From Phycicoccus sp. (lineage in GTDB: Bacteria > Actinomycetota > Actinomycetes > Actinomycetales > Dermatophilaceae), in contig JAGOME010000004.1 of assembly GCA_017993715.1 (NCBI GenBank), positions 1-64,000 of the forward strand: a stretch of DNA of 64,000 bases, written 5' to 3'. The notes beneath the pieces were generated by a model that made no database searches, was not told where the DNA came from, and saw nothing but the letters and a program-made list of their open reading frames with translations. How positions within the stretch are numbered: the stretch's first letter is position 1; each line of letters opens with the position of its first letter. The position numbers and the translations under genes were made by a program. Shown here one piece after another: positions 18,297-27,088 of the stretch.

Positions 18297-20269
18297 CGGC
18301 GGTGCGCATGCGGCGGCTGGTCGCGGTGCTGGCCTTGGCGTTGGGGACCCTCGGGCTCCTCGCCCCGGGCGCTGCGGCACAGACGGCATTCGGTGTCGTG
18401 GGGGCTGGCACCTCGCCGAATGCCGCCCGCGCCCCGATCGCGGTGACGACCGAAGACGACGCAGATGCCTACGCGGCGGACTACCACCTCAACGAGGACG
18501 GCTCGGTCGACGTCACCCAAACGCTGACCTGGGTCTTTCCCGATGGGGAGGACAAGCACGGCATTCTGCGCACGGTCACCGTCCGGGCCGGCTACCAGGA
18601 CAGCGAGGACGTCTACCGCTACTACGAGCTGAGCGAGGTGTCGGTCAGTTCCCCGACCGGCGCCCCCACCGACATCGCGATCACGGACATGGGGGCGATG
18701 AAGCAGATCCGCATCGGGTCCCCGTCCCAGACGGTGACCGGGACCCAGACCTACGTCGTGGCATTCCGGCTGGCGCACGTGGTCAACGACATTGGGGATG
18801 GCACCGCCGAGTTCTACTACGACCATGTGTCGGTCTCCAACAACTATGTCTATCGCGGGGTGAGCGCGACCGTGACCGGACCGGTCGCCGGGACCCGCGC
18901 GGCCTGCTTCTACGGGCCCCAAGGATCCACGCAGGCGTGCACGGCGACGGCGGGGGAGACCTCGACGTTCCAGGTGCCCGACCTGGGGCCCGGCGACGGC
19001 GCGAGCATTGTGGTCAGCTATCCACGCGAGGCGTTCGGTGACCTGTCGCCGGACCTGCGCGAGGGTTCGGCGACGGCAACGACGGGATCGTCGCTTAGTC
19101 CCTCCCAGGCACACGCTGCGGGCCTGCTGACCATGGGGGTCGGGGTGCTGCTCCCGCTCATCGCCGGGGGGCTGATGGGCATGCTCGTGTGGACGCGCGG
19201 CCGGGACGAGTGGTTCGCGGGACTCACGCCCGGTCTGACGCCAGGGGCTGATCAGCAGGGCACGCCGGTCGTGCGCGCGGCCCGAGGACCGGCCGTGGCG
19301 GTGCAGTTCACCCCACCGGCCGGAGTGCAGCCCGGGATGGTGGGCACCATCATCGATGAGGAGGCTGGGGTGCTCGATGTGAGTGCCACCCTCATCGACC
19401 TCGCCGTCCGCGGGTACCTCACGATTGAGCCGACCGGTCAAGACTCGATCTGGCGCAAGGACGACTGGGTGCTCACTCTGCGCCAGCCGCCGGCCGGCGC
19501 CGGGCCCCTCATCGGGTACGAGCAGACCCTCATCAGTGGGATCTTCGCCAGGGTCGACCAGGTGCGGCTCTCCGACCTCAAAAACACCTTCGCGTCCACG
19601 CTGAAGTCGGTGCAGAGCCAGATGTACACCGAGGCGATCGTCCGCGGCTGGTTCCGGCGCTCACCCCAGGCGGTCCGGGCGGGGTTCCAGGGACTGGGCT
19701 TCGCCCTGATTGTCCTATCGGTCATCGGCTTCATTTTCAGCACGGGGCTCTTCGCCGGGATCTTCACCGACTCCGGCCTTCCGATCAATCCGGGCTTCGT
19801 CCTCGGGGGTGGGGGCGTCATCGCGGGCATCGTCGTCGCGGTCCTCGGGCGTCGAATGGCCTCGCGCACGGCGGTCGGGACCGCGGTCCTGGCCCAATCG
19901 CGTGGGTTCGAGCGCTACCTGTCGACCGCCGAGGCCGGCCAGATCCGTTGGGAAGAGGCGCAGGACATCTTCAGCCGCTACCTCCCCTACGCGATCGTCT
20001 TCGGGGTGGCAGAGCGGTGGGCGTCGGTGTTCGAGGAAGTGGCCGCGGCGGCCGCAGCCGCCGGTCGGTCCATCGGCTCCCCGACCTGGTACATCGGTCC
20101 GTGGACCGCCGACTCGTTCTCGCACGTCGCGGCCGACATGGACTCGTTCTCGACCCAGGCGGCGGGCACGTTCGTCAGCACCCCGGGGTCGAGCGGCTCC
20201 AGCGGGTTCAGCGGTGGCGGTGGCTTCTCCGGCGGGGGTGGCGGGGGCAGCGGCGGCGGCTCCTGGTAG
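18293..20269 (+). CDS. DUF2207 membrane protein
   Basis: This 658-residue protein overlaps the smpB stop. A signal peptide ending near APGAAAQ is followed by an extracellular beta-rich domain ([18 protein letters not shown], typical of DUF2207), a membrane helix near 277–300, a cytoplasmic stretch and two more helices near 467–520. The C-terminus is almost pure Gly/Ser/Phe ([12 protein letters not shown]). Function of the family is unknown; envelope localisation is inferred. The gene is unusually rich in the dispersed octamer (18384, 18418, 18559). Confidence 0.85.
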   Translation: MTAVRMRRLVAVLALALGTLGLLAPGAAAQTAFGVVGAGTSPNAARAPIAVTTEDDADAYAADYHLNEDGSVDVTQTLTWVFPDGEDKHGILRTVTVRAGYQDSEDVYRYYELSEVSVSSPTGAPTDIAITDMGAMKQIRIGSPSQTVTGTQTYVVAFRLAHVVNDIGDGTAEFYYDHVSVSNNYVYRGVSATVTGPVAGTRAACFYGPQGSTQACTATAGETSTFQVPDLGPGDGASIVVSYPREAFGDLSPDLREGSATATTGSSLSPSQAHAAGLLTMGVGVLLPLIAGGLMGMLVWTRGRDEWFAGLTPGLTPGADQQGTPVVRAARGPAVAVQFTPPAGVQPGMVGTIIDEEAGVLDVSATLIDLAVRGYLTIEPTGQDSIWRKDDWVLTLRQPPAGAGPLIGYEQTLISGIFARVDQVRLSDLKNTFASTLKSVQSQMYTEAIVRGWFRRSPQAVRAGFQGLGFALIVLSVIGFIFSTGLFAGIFTDSGLPINPGFVLGGGGVIAGIVVAVLGRRMASRTAVGTAVLAQSRGFERYLSTAEAGQIRWEEAQDIFSRYLPYAIVFGVAERWASVFEEVAAAAAAAGRSIGSPTWYIGPWTADSFSHVAADMDSFSTQAAGTFVSTPGSSGSSGFSGGGGFSGGGGGGSGGGSW

Positions 20270-20311
20270 GTGGCGGCGGCATTCCGGCCCGGCTCGGCAG
20301 AGGGCACCATC

Positions 20312-20356
20312 ACGTGCGGGTTCGCATGGGTGAACGACCCTAACGAACCCGCACGT
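20312..20356. terminator. bidirectional terminator between DUF2207 gene and pyc
   Basis: ACGTGCGGGTTCG (20312–20324) and CGAACCCGCACGT (20344–20356) form a perfect 13-bp inverted repeat with a 19-base loop, placed between two convergent genes. The second arm ends eight bases before the pyc stop. It probably stops transcription from both sides. Confidence 0.7.
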
Positions 20357-20363
20357 TCGCGCT

Positions 20364-23300
20364 TTAGACGGGAGCGCTGACCACGAGGAGGAGGTCGCCG
20401 CCTTCGACCTGCTGGTGCGCCCCAATGGCCAGGCGCGCCACAGTGCCGGCGACCGGGCTGGTGATGTTGGCTTCCATCTTCATAGCCTCGATGGTCGCGA
20501 CGACGCCGCCGGCCTCCACCGCATCTCCCTCGGCGACGACGGGAGTGACCACGCCCGCGAAGGGGGCCGGGATCTGACCAGGCTTGGTCGTGTCGGCCTT
20601 CTCGGCGGCCTTGACCTCGACCTTGGCGGTCAGGTCGCGCACCGTGATGGGCCGGAACTGGCCGTTGAGGGTGCACATGACGGTGCGCATGCCCTTGGGA
20701 TCGGCGTCGCTGATCGAGGCGATGCCGAGCAGGAGGCGCTTGCCGGCCTCGATCTCGACGTCATACTCGGTCTCGGGCTCCAGGCCATGGAGGAACTCGA
20801 CGGTGCCGAGGACCGACAGGTTGCCGTAGGTCTCTCGGCTGGTCTCGAAGTCGCGGGTCGGTCCCGGGAAGAGCAACTGGTTGAGCGTGCGCTTGGGGTC
20901 CTGCGCGAGGGCCTGCTCCTGCTCGGGGGTGAGTTCGGTCGTCCGTGGCTTGGCCTGGCGGCCCTGCAGCGCCTTGGTGCGGAACGGCTCGGGCCACCCC
21001 CCGGGCGGGTCGCCGAGCTCGCCCTCGAGGAAGCCGATGACCGAGTCGGGGATGTCGTACTTGGTGGGGTTCTCCTCGAAGTCCGCTGGGTCGGCCTTGG
21101 CGCCTACGAGGGCGAGGGCGAGGTCTCCGACGACCTTGGAGGAGGGCGTGACCTTGACCAGGTTGCCCAGGATCCGGTTGGCCGCGGCGTACATGTCCTC
21201 GACCGCCTCGAAGCGGTCGCCGAGCCCAAGCGCGATGGCTTGTTGGCGCAGGTTGGAGAGCTGACCACCAGGGATCTCGTGGGTGTAAACACGACCCGTG
21301 GGCGACGCGAGCCCGGACTCAAACGGCGTGTAGAGCGAGCGCACCGCCTCCCAGTAGGGCTCGAGTGCGAAGACCTTGTCGATTTCGAGGCCGGTCTCGC
21401 GGGCGGTCCCGTCCGTGGCAGCCACCAGGGCCGACAGCGACGGCTGTGACGTGGTGCCCGCCATCGACGAGCAGGCGGCGTCGACGGCGTCGACCCCCGC
21501 GTCGATCGCGGCTAGCAGGGTGCCGATCTGACCGCCGGCGGTGTCGTGGGTGTGCAGGTGCACGGGCAGGTCGAAGCGCTCACGCAGCGCCGTGACCAGG
21601 ATCCGCGCCGCGGGCGCCCGCAACAAGCCGGCCATGTCCTTGATCGCCAGGATGTGCGCGCCGGTGTCGACGATCTGCTCGGCGAGCCGCAGGTAGTAGT
21701 CGAGGGTATAGAGCTTCTCGCCGGGATCCGTCAGGTTTCCGGTGTAGCACAACGCAACTTCGGCGACAGCGGTCCCTGTGTCGAGGACTGCTTCGACGGC
21801 CGGCCGCATCTGGGAGACGTCGTTGAGGCTGTCGAAAATCCGGAAGATGTCCAGCCCCGTGCGGGCCGCCTCGTGGACGAACGCGTCAGTGACCTGGGTC
21901 GGGTAGGGCGTGTACCCGACCGTGTTGCGGCCCCGGAGCAGCATCTGCAAAGGGATGTTGGGCATGGCCTCGCGCAGCAGCGACAAGCGCTCCCACGGGT
22001 CCTCGGAGAGGAACCGCAGGGCCACGTCGTAGGTCGCCCCGCCCCAGGCCTCCATCGACAGCAGCTGCGGGGTCAGGTGCGACACATGCCGAGCCACGTG
22101 CATGAGGTCCCTGGTCCGCATCCGGGTCGCGAGCAGACTCTGGTGGGCGTCCCGGAACGTCGTGTCCGTCACCGGGACGTCCGTGCGTTCGCGCAACTGC
22201 CGGGCGAATGCCGCCGGGCCCACCTCGAGGAGGAGGTCGCGGGAGCCGCGGGGTGTCGGGGCATCGGCGGCGAGCGCCGGCAGCTTGGCGCGGGGCTTGA
22301 CCCGGGTCGTGGCCGGCCCGTGCGGCTGGTTGACCGTGATGTCGGCCAGGTAGGTCAGGAGCTTGGTGCCGCGGTCCGCCGGCATCCGAGCGGTGAGGAG
22401 CTCGGGACGCTCATCGATAAAGCCCGTCGTCGCCGTCCCGGCCTGGAAAACCGGGTCCGCCAGCACCGCCTCGAGGAACGGGATGTTGGTCGAGACGCCG
22501 CGGATGCGGAACTCCGCCAGCGCTCGACGAGCCCGGCGCACCGCCATCGGGAACGTCCGTCCCCGGCAGGTGAGCTTGACGAGCATCGAGTCGAAGTGGG
22601 CGCTCACCTGGGCCCCGACGAAGACCGTGCCGCCGTCGAGGCGCACCCCGCTGCCGCCCGCTGAGCGGTAGACGGTGATCTGACCGGCGTCCGGGCGGAA
22701 GCCATTGGCCGGGTCCTCGGTGGTGATGCGGCACTGGATCGCGCTGCCGCGCACCTGGATGTCGTCCTGGGTGAGGTTCATGTCCGGGAACGAGTCGCCG
22801 GAGGCGATCCGCATCTGCGCGACGACGAGGTCAACGTCGGTGACCTCCTCGGTCACGGTGTGCTCGACCTGGATCCGCGGATTCATCTCGATGAAGACGT
22901 AGCGGCCGTCCTCGCCGAGGAGGAACTCGACGGTCCCGGCGTTGCGATAGCCGATCGCCTGGGCGAACCGGACGGCGTGCGCGCACATGCTCGCCCGGGT
23001 CTGCGGGTCGAGGTTGGGGGCGGGGGCGATCTCAACGACCTTCTGGTGACGGCGCTGGACCGAGCAGTCGCGCTCGTAGAGGTGGAAGACGGTGCCGTCC
23101 GCGTCGGCGAGGATCTGGACCTCGATGTGCCGCGGCCGGACGACCGCCTCCTCGAGGAAGAGGGTGGGGTCGCCGAATGCCGCGTCGGCCTCACGCTGGG
23201 CGGCCTCCAGCGAGTCGCGCAGCTGCGCCGGGTCGTCCACCCGACGCATGCCGCGCCCGCCGCCCCCGCTGACGGCCTTGACGAAGACGGGGAAGCCGAT

Positions 23301-23750
23301 CTCGTGCGCGGCTCGCTCGAGCGCGTCGAGGTTGGTGGTCGCCTCTGCGCCGCGCAGCGTCGGTAGGCCGGCGGCCCGGGCCGCAGCAATCGCTCGCGAC
23401 TTGTTGCCGGTCAGGTGCAGCACCTCGGCGGGCGGGCCGATGAAGGTGATGCCGTGAGCGGCGCATTCCTCGGCGAGCAGGGGGTTTTCTGAGAGGAAGC
23501 CGTAGCCGGGGTAGATCGCGTCGGCCCCGCATTCAACGGCGACCCGCACGATGTTCGCGTGATCGAGGTAGGCCCGGACCGGGTGCCCCTCCTCGCCGAT
23601 TTGGTAGGACTCGTCGGCCTTGAGGCGGTGCTCGGACTTGCGGTCCTCGAAGGGGAACACCGCGACCGTCTTGGCGCCGAGCTCGGTGGCGGCGCGGAAG
23701 GCGCGGACGGCGATCTCGCCTCGATTGGCAACGAGGATCTTCTGGAACAC
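20364..23750 (-). CDS. pyc: pyruvate carboxylase
   Basis: This 1128-residue biotin enzyme makes oxaloacetate from pyruvate and bicarbonate (anaplerosis). The biotin carboxylase domain (about 1–450) has KAVSGGGGRGMR and FIEMNPRIQVEH. The carboxyltransferase domain (about 525–800) begins at VTDTTFRDAHQSLLATRM. A biotinyl domain at the end has EAMKME, with the biotin lysine near residue 1091. The start is a GTG preceded by GGAGG at eight bases. It is full-length single-chain type and monocistronic. Confidence 0.97.
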   Translation of the reverse strand: MFQKILVANRGEIAVRAFRAATELGAKTVAVFPFEDRKSEHRLKADESYQIGEEGHPVRAYLDHANIVRVAVECGADAIYPGYGFLSENPLLAEECAAHGITFIGPPAEVLHLTGNKSRAIAAARAAGLPTLRGAEATTNLDALERAAHEIGFPVFVKAVSGGGGRGMRRVDDPAQLRDSLEAAQREADAAFGDPTLFLEEAVVRPRHIEVQILADADGTVFHLYERDCSVQRRHQKVVEIAPAPNLDPQTRASMCAHAVRFAQAIGYRNAGTVEFLLGEDGRYVFIEMNPRIQVEHTVTEEVTDVDLVVAQMRIASGDSFPDMNLTQDDIQVRGSAIQCRITTEDPANGFRPDAGQITVYRSAGGSGVRLDGGTVFVGAQVSAHFDSMLVKLTCRGRTFPMAVRRARRALAEFRIRGVSTNIPFLEAVLADPVFQAGTATTGFIDERPELLTARMPADRGTKLLTYLADITVNQPHGPATTRVKPRAKLPALAADAPTPRGSRDLLLEVGPAAFARQLRERTDVPVTDTTFRDAHQSLLATRMRTRDLMHVARHVSHLTPQLLSMEAWGGATYDVALRFLSEDPWERLSLLREAMPNIPLQMLLRGRNTVGYTPYPTQVTDAFVHEAARTGLDIFRIFDSLNDVSQMRPAVEAVLDTGTAVAEVALCYTGNLTDPGEKLYTLDYYLRLAEQIVDTGAHILAIKDMAGLLRAPAARILVTALRERFDLPVHLHTHDTAGGQIGTLLAAIDAGVDAVDAACSSMAGTTSQPSLSALVAATDGTARETGLEIDKVFALEPYWEAVRSLYTPFESGLASPTGRVYTHEIPGGQLSNLRQQAIALGLGDRFEAVEDMYAAANRILGNLVKVTPSSKVVGDLALALVGAKADPADFEENPTKYDIPDSVIGFLEGELGDPPGGWPEPFRTKALQGRQAKPRTTELTPEQEQALAQDPKRTLNQLLFPGPTRDFETSRETYGNLSVLGTVEFLHGLEPETEYDVEIEAGKRLLLGIASISDADPKGMRTVMCTLNGQFRPITVRDLTAKVEVKAAEKADTTKPGQIPAPFAGVVTPVVAEGDAVEAGGVVATIEAMKMEANITSPVAGTVARLAIGAHQQVEGGDLLLVVSAPV

Positions 23751-23954
23751 GTGAGGGACCTCCGGTGGGGGGTGAATGCCCTCTGAGCCTAGTGACGTGA
23801 GTCATACCTGCGCGCGTTCGCCCGGACCCCGGCATTCGAGGTGGCAGGCGCGCCGGGCGGCTCCAGCCAGGGTGGGCCCCGACCCTGTGGATGACGTCCG
23901 AGCGCCAGGGCCCCAGTCGGCCAGGCCGTGGTCATGACGACCGAAGGGGGCACC

Positions 23955-24206
23955 ATGGGTGCCATGAGCGTGCCGATCATGCCCAGCCACGACACCTGGA
24001 GTGCGCAGGACCTGGCTGGGGCACCCGATGACGGGCTGCGCTATGAGTCTTCGACGGGAGTTTTGTTGGTGACGCCGGCACTGGCCGTGCTGCGTCAGCA
24101 AGTGCTCCGCCGACTGGTCCGGTTCCTGGAGAACGGCTGCCCACCTGACCTGGAGCGGCAGCCCGCCCTACCCCGTGACGATCAGCCAGCGGACCTGTTG
24201 CCCTGA
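23955..24206 (+). pseudogene. Uma2-family (PD-(D/E)XK-like) remnant
   Basis: The frame encodes HDTWSAQDLAGAPDDG and LRYESSTGVLLVTPA, then FLENGCPPDLE. This follows the opening of Uma2 (DUF820) proteins, which normally read LPDDGxRYELIDGxLLVTPAP and run to about 190 residues. Here the frame stops after about 80 residues and the catalytic acidic residues further on are absent. The Glu-Leu-Ile pattern is already changed to ESST. It is read as a decayed 5' fragment. It lies directly upstream of the tmRNA promoter. Confidence 0.6.
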
Positions 24207-24230
24207 CCTGCGGACGGTCGGGAATCTGTT

Positions 24231-24259
24231 TGGCCCGCTTCGCGTTGGCTGCGATACTG
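24231..24259 (+). promoter_or_regulatory. putative ssrA promoter
   Basis: TTGGCC (24231–24236) and GATACT (24254–24259) are spaced by exactly 17 bases, giving a start near 24266. The mature tmRNA end at 24300 would then need 5' processing, as is normal for tmRNA (RNase P). Confidence 0.5.
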
Positions 24260-24299
24260 CAGGTGCACAACTGAACAGCGTGGGACGAGCCCCCTTCTG

Positions 24300-24663
24300 G
24301 GGGGTGATCGGTTTCGACATTGGCCGTTGAGCCAGGAGAAGCGGGTCGAGGATGCACGGTTATCTCGTTAACGATCCGTGCAAACCAATAGGTGCCAATT
24401 CCAAGCGCACCGACTTCGCCCTCGCCGCCTGAGCGAGCCCGGAGTCCGTTGGCCTATGTGTGATCTCGGCATAGTTACCAGCGTCATCTAGAGATCTTGC
24501 TGCGTCGTCATGTCGGGGGACGGCGCGGGACTCTTACTCGACTGGGCCTGTCAGCGAACGTGTGCGCTCGCGCGCTGGGGCCGAGAAAATCCTTACGCGC
24601 ACTGCGCCCGGAGAAGTCCTGGTCTGCCGTCAGTGGACGCGGGTTCGATTCCCGCCACCTCCA
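24300..24663 (+). ncRNA. ssrA: tmRNA
   Basis: The 5' end GGGGGTG pairs with CACCTCC at 24656–24662 to form the acceptor stem. The 5' side continues ATCGGTTTCGAC. The 3' side has the T-arm GCGGGTTCGATTCCCGC. The tag frame starts at GCC 24394 and ends at TGA 24430–24432, encoding ANSKRTDFALAA, with the usual ALAA degradation end. The terminal CCA appears not to be fully encoded beyond position 24663. It works with SmpB to rescue stalled ribosomes. Confidence 0.95.
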
Positions 24664-24693
24664 CCCTCGCGGCTCGTCCCACGCTCGTTCACC

Positions 24694-25278
24694 TCAGCCT
24701 GTGACGGGCGTCAGGAGCCGCTCGATCGCCCATGCGGCGCGCTCTCGAACCCGCGCCTCGTCCATCGGGTCATAGAGCAGTTGGGTGGCGATCCCTTGCG
24801 CCAGCGCGAGGAACGCCCAGGCGACTAGCTCCGCATCGACCCCAGCCGCGACCTCGCCCTCGGCCACCGCCCGGCTTACCAGCGCCGTCAGCAGGACACG
24901 GATTCCGCTGTCCGACAGAGCGATCGCTTCGCCGATGACGGAGTCGTATGCCGCCCGCTCGGCGAAGGCGGCCCCGTGCAGCTGGGTGGCTCTTCTGGCC
25001 TCGTCGATCGGCAGGGTCGCGAGGAGCAGCTCCACGAGCCACGCCCGCAGGGTCGGACGCCCTGGTTCGACGGCCGGGCCGGCGGCGGCTCCAGCCCGCA
25101 GCCGCGCGAACATCGCATGCACGAGGGCGTCCTTGGTGGGGTAGGCCTTTTGCACCGCCCCGAGGCTCCAGCCGGACTCCGCCGCGACCGACCGGAACGT
25201 GACGGCGGACATCCCCTCCCGAGCGACGATCCGCAGTCCGGCGTCGGCCAGCTCGCTCTGGCGAGGGGTGAGGTCCAC
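24694..25278 (-). CDS. TetR-family transcriptional regulator
   Basis: This 194-residue repressor-type protein has an N-terminal helix-turn-helix (TFRSVAAESGWSLGAVQKAYPTKDALVHAMFARL) and an all-helical ligand-binding C-domain (TetR_C). It starts nine bases after the stop of the CPBP protease gene, so both are one operon, protease first. The two palindromes upstream of the protease gene are the likely operators, giving autoregulation. The ligand is unknown. Confidence 0.9.
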   Translation of the reverse strand: MDLTPRQSELADAGLRIVAREGMSAVTFRSVAAESGWSLGAVQKAYPTKDALVHAMFARLRAGAAAGPAVEPGRPTLRAWLVELLLATLPIDEARRATQLHGAAFAERAAYDSVIGEAIALSDSGIRVLLTALVSRAVAEGEVAAGVDAELVAWAFLALAQGIATQLLYDPMDEARVRERAAWAIERLLTPVTG

Positions 25279-25287
25279 GGCGTCACT

Positions 25288-26058
25288 CTAGGCAGCAGTG
25301 CCGGGTGAGCCGACGGTGTGGGGCAGACGTATCCAGAGCCGGCGGCCGTACCACGTCAGCATGACGACGCAGGCCGTGAGTCCGACCAGGGCCGCACCGG
25401 TGAGCTGGTCGCCAGCGAGGTAGTTCACGGCGTCCCAGGCGAAGTGCCAGAGCAGGGCCGGCCAGAGGCTGCCGGTGAGGATGGTTAGCAGGGCCGCGAC
25501 GAGCCCGAACAACACGGCGAAGAGCAGTTGCAGAACGGCATACGCCGGGCTCTTGCCGCCGGCGAGATTGGTCAGGTGCAGGACGCCGAAGAGGACGGCC
25601 GTGCCGACGACGGCAGAGCGCGGGCCCCTTCCGCGCAGCCGGTCCAGGACGAGCCCGCGGAACCAGACCTCCTCGTTGACCGCGGCGGCCGCCGCGAGCC
25701 ACACCAGCCCGGGCACCGTGACGGCGGCGGCATTCGGGGGAGTGGTGGCAAGGACGACGACAGGGGTGGCGGCGATCGGGACCAGCCACCACACGGCGCG
25801 CAGCCGTACTGTCGAGGGAAGGCGCAGGAGGTCCAGCCGGCCTCGCGACCTCAGCACGACCAGGCCTGCCAGTCCGCTCAAGGTGAGGATCCCAGCGACG
25901 ACCAGCGCGGTGGCCGTCGCGGACAGCTGGACGGCGCCGGCCACTACGTAGGCGGCCACCGTCACGAGGACGGGCACGAGCGCCAGGCCGAATGCCGCGA
26001 TGCGGGCGCGGCGGACCGTCGCGGTGAGTTCGGGTGCGGCCGGGCTCAGGGTGGTCAT
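25288..26058 (-). CDS. CPBP-family intramembrane metalloprotease
   Basis: This 256-residue multi-pass membrane protein has the Abi/CAAX-protease motifs: NEEVWFRG (EExxxR, near residue 129), FGVLH and HFAWDA. The family cleaves substrates within the membrane or acts in bacteriocin immunity and peptide processing; the substrate here is unknown. The ATG at 26058 has AAGGAG eight bases upstream. It is co-transcribed with the tetR gene and controlled by the promoter–operator region at 26094–26149. Confidence 0.88.
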   Translation of the reverse strand: MTTLSPAAPELTATVRRARIAAFGLALVPVLVTVAAYVVAGAVQLSATATALVVAGILTLSGLAGLVVLRSRGRLDLLRLPSTVRLRAVWWLVPIAATPVVVLATTPPNAAAVTVPGLVWLAAAAAVNEEVWFRGLVLDRLRGRGPRSAVVGTAVLFGVLHLTNLAGGKSPAYAVLQLLFAVLFGLVAALLTILTGSLWPALLWHFAWDAVNYLAGDQLTGAALVGLTACVVMLTWYGRRLWIRLPHTVGSPGTAA

Positions 26059-26093
26059 GGCTCACGCTCCTTGAAGGTGAGGATGAGTGAAGA

Positions 26094-26109
26094 GAATACG
26101 ATTGTATTC
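26094..26109. promoter_or_regulatory. TetR-type operator, proximal
   Basis: GAATACGATTGTATTC is a 16-base interrupted palindrome (6-bp arms, 4-base centre). It lies 36 bases before the protease start and just downstream of the inferred transcription start. It is one of two copies; centres are 32 bases apart, about three helical turns, so dimers could bind on one face. Confidence 0.75.
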
Positions 26110-26119
26110 CCGCGAGTTC

Positions 26120-26149
26120 ACCATAGAATACGACTGTATTCAGTGTCAA
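26120..26149 (-). promoter_or_regulatory. promoter of the CPBP–tetR operon
   Basis: On the minus strand TTGACA (26149–26144) and TATGGT (26125–26120) are separated by 18 bases. The spacer is almost entirely filled by the distal operator, so bound repressor would exclude RNA polymerase. Confidence 0.6.
26126..26141. promoter_or_regulatory. TetR-type operator, distal
   Basis: GAATACGACTGTATTC repeats the proximal operator, with identical arms and one difference in the 4-base centre. It sits between the -35 and -10 hexamers. The AT-rich arms contrast with the surrounding 70 % GC sequence. Confidence 0.75.
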
Positions 26150-26198
26150 CGAGGGTGGGGCGGCTCCCTGTCGCGGGCAGCCACGTTGGCCCGGCAGA

Positions 26199-26945
26199 AT
26201 GCCGCCTATGCCGACGCCCGGACCCGACTCACCTGCCCGAGATCTGCCACCTGGGGGGCCGGTCGATACGGTCGCGCGCGACCCCAAGGCCTCCACAGCA
26301 TTCCTCCTCACGGTGCTGGTCGGTGCAGCCGTCGTCCTCGCGGGCACGATCGGCGCTGGGGAGGTCTACGAGGAGGTTGTGGAGAGTAACGGCATCACCC
26401 CCATCGACCAGATTGTCCTGGACTGGGTTGTGGCGCAACGTAAACCAGCCCTGAATGCCGTAGCCGCTGGTCTCGCCTACGTGGGTGGGACGGTGGGCTG
26501 GACTCTCGTCACCATCACGATCGGCCTGGTCTTTGCGCGGGTGCTTCGTTCGTGGCTGCCCGTGCTGCTCTTTGCGGTGGCCACCGCCGGCTCGGTAGCC
26601 ATGACGGTGGTGGGAAAGGACCTGCTGGGTCGGACAAGGCCACCGGAGGGCCTGGCCTTGCCGCCGTTCGAGCACTCACCGAGCTTCCCATCAGGTCACA
26701 CCCTCAACACCACGGTCGTGGTGTTCGTCGCGGCCTACCTCGTCACGCTGTGCACGACCTCCCAGGCGGCCCGAATCGGGGCCCTGGGGGCCGCACTGGC
26801 CTTCGCCGGCGCGATGGGGCTGTCCCGGGTCTACCTCGGCGCCCACTGGCTCACCGATGTCGCCGCGGGCTGGCTCCTCGCGGTTGCCTGGACCGGGCTG
26901 GTGGTTCTCGCCCACCGGACCTACCTCCACCTGCAGCGGTCCTAG
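26199..26945 (+). CDS. PAP2-family membrane phosphatase
   Basis: This 248-residue multi-pass lipid phosphatase has all three acid-phosphatase motifs: KDLLGRTRP, FPSGH and SRVYLGAHWLTD. It may dephosphorylate undecaprenyl pyrophosphate or phosphatidic/phosphatidylglycerol phosphate; the sequence does not decide. ATGs at 26199 and 26208 are both possible starts. It is divergent from the protease operon. Confidence 0.88.
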   Translation: MPPMPTPGPDSPARDLPPGGPVDTVARDPKASTAFLLTVLVGAAVVLAGTIGAGEVYEEVVESNGITPIDQIVLDWVVAQRKPALNAVAAGLAYVGGTVGWTLVTITIGLVFARVLRSWLPVLLFAVATAGSVAMTVVGKDLLGRTRPPEGLALPPFEHSPSFPSGHTLNTTVVVFVAAYLVTLCTTSQAARIGALGAALAFAGAMGLSRVYLGAHWLTDVAAGWLLAVAWTGLVVLAHRTYLHLQRS

Positions 26946-27088
26946 CGACCCGCCTCGGTCCGAGTCTCGCCTCCGCGCGTCTATCACCAGCGGCGAGAGG
27001 CCACCGCGACAACTCCGCATTCACCACGTTCGGCCTGGCCGCAGGAATTGCTGCACGGACAGGTGTCATCAGCCACTTCGGGCTGTAC

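Noticed and set aside
24300-24663. Genomic island integrated at ssrA
   Set aside because: No integrase, no duplicated tmRNA 3' end and no shift in gene content downstream; only a small Uma2 remnant upstream.
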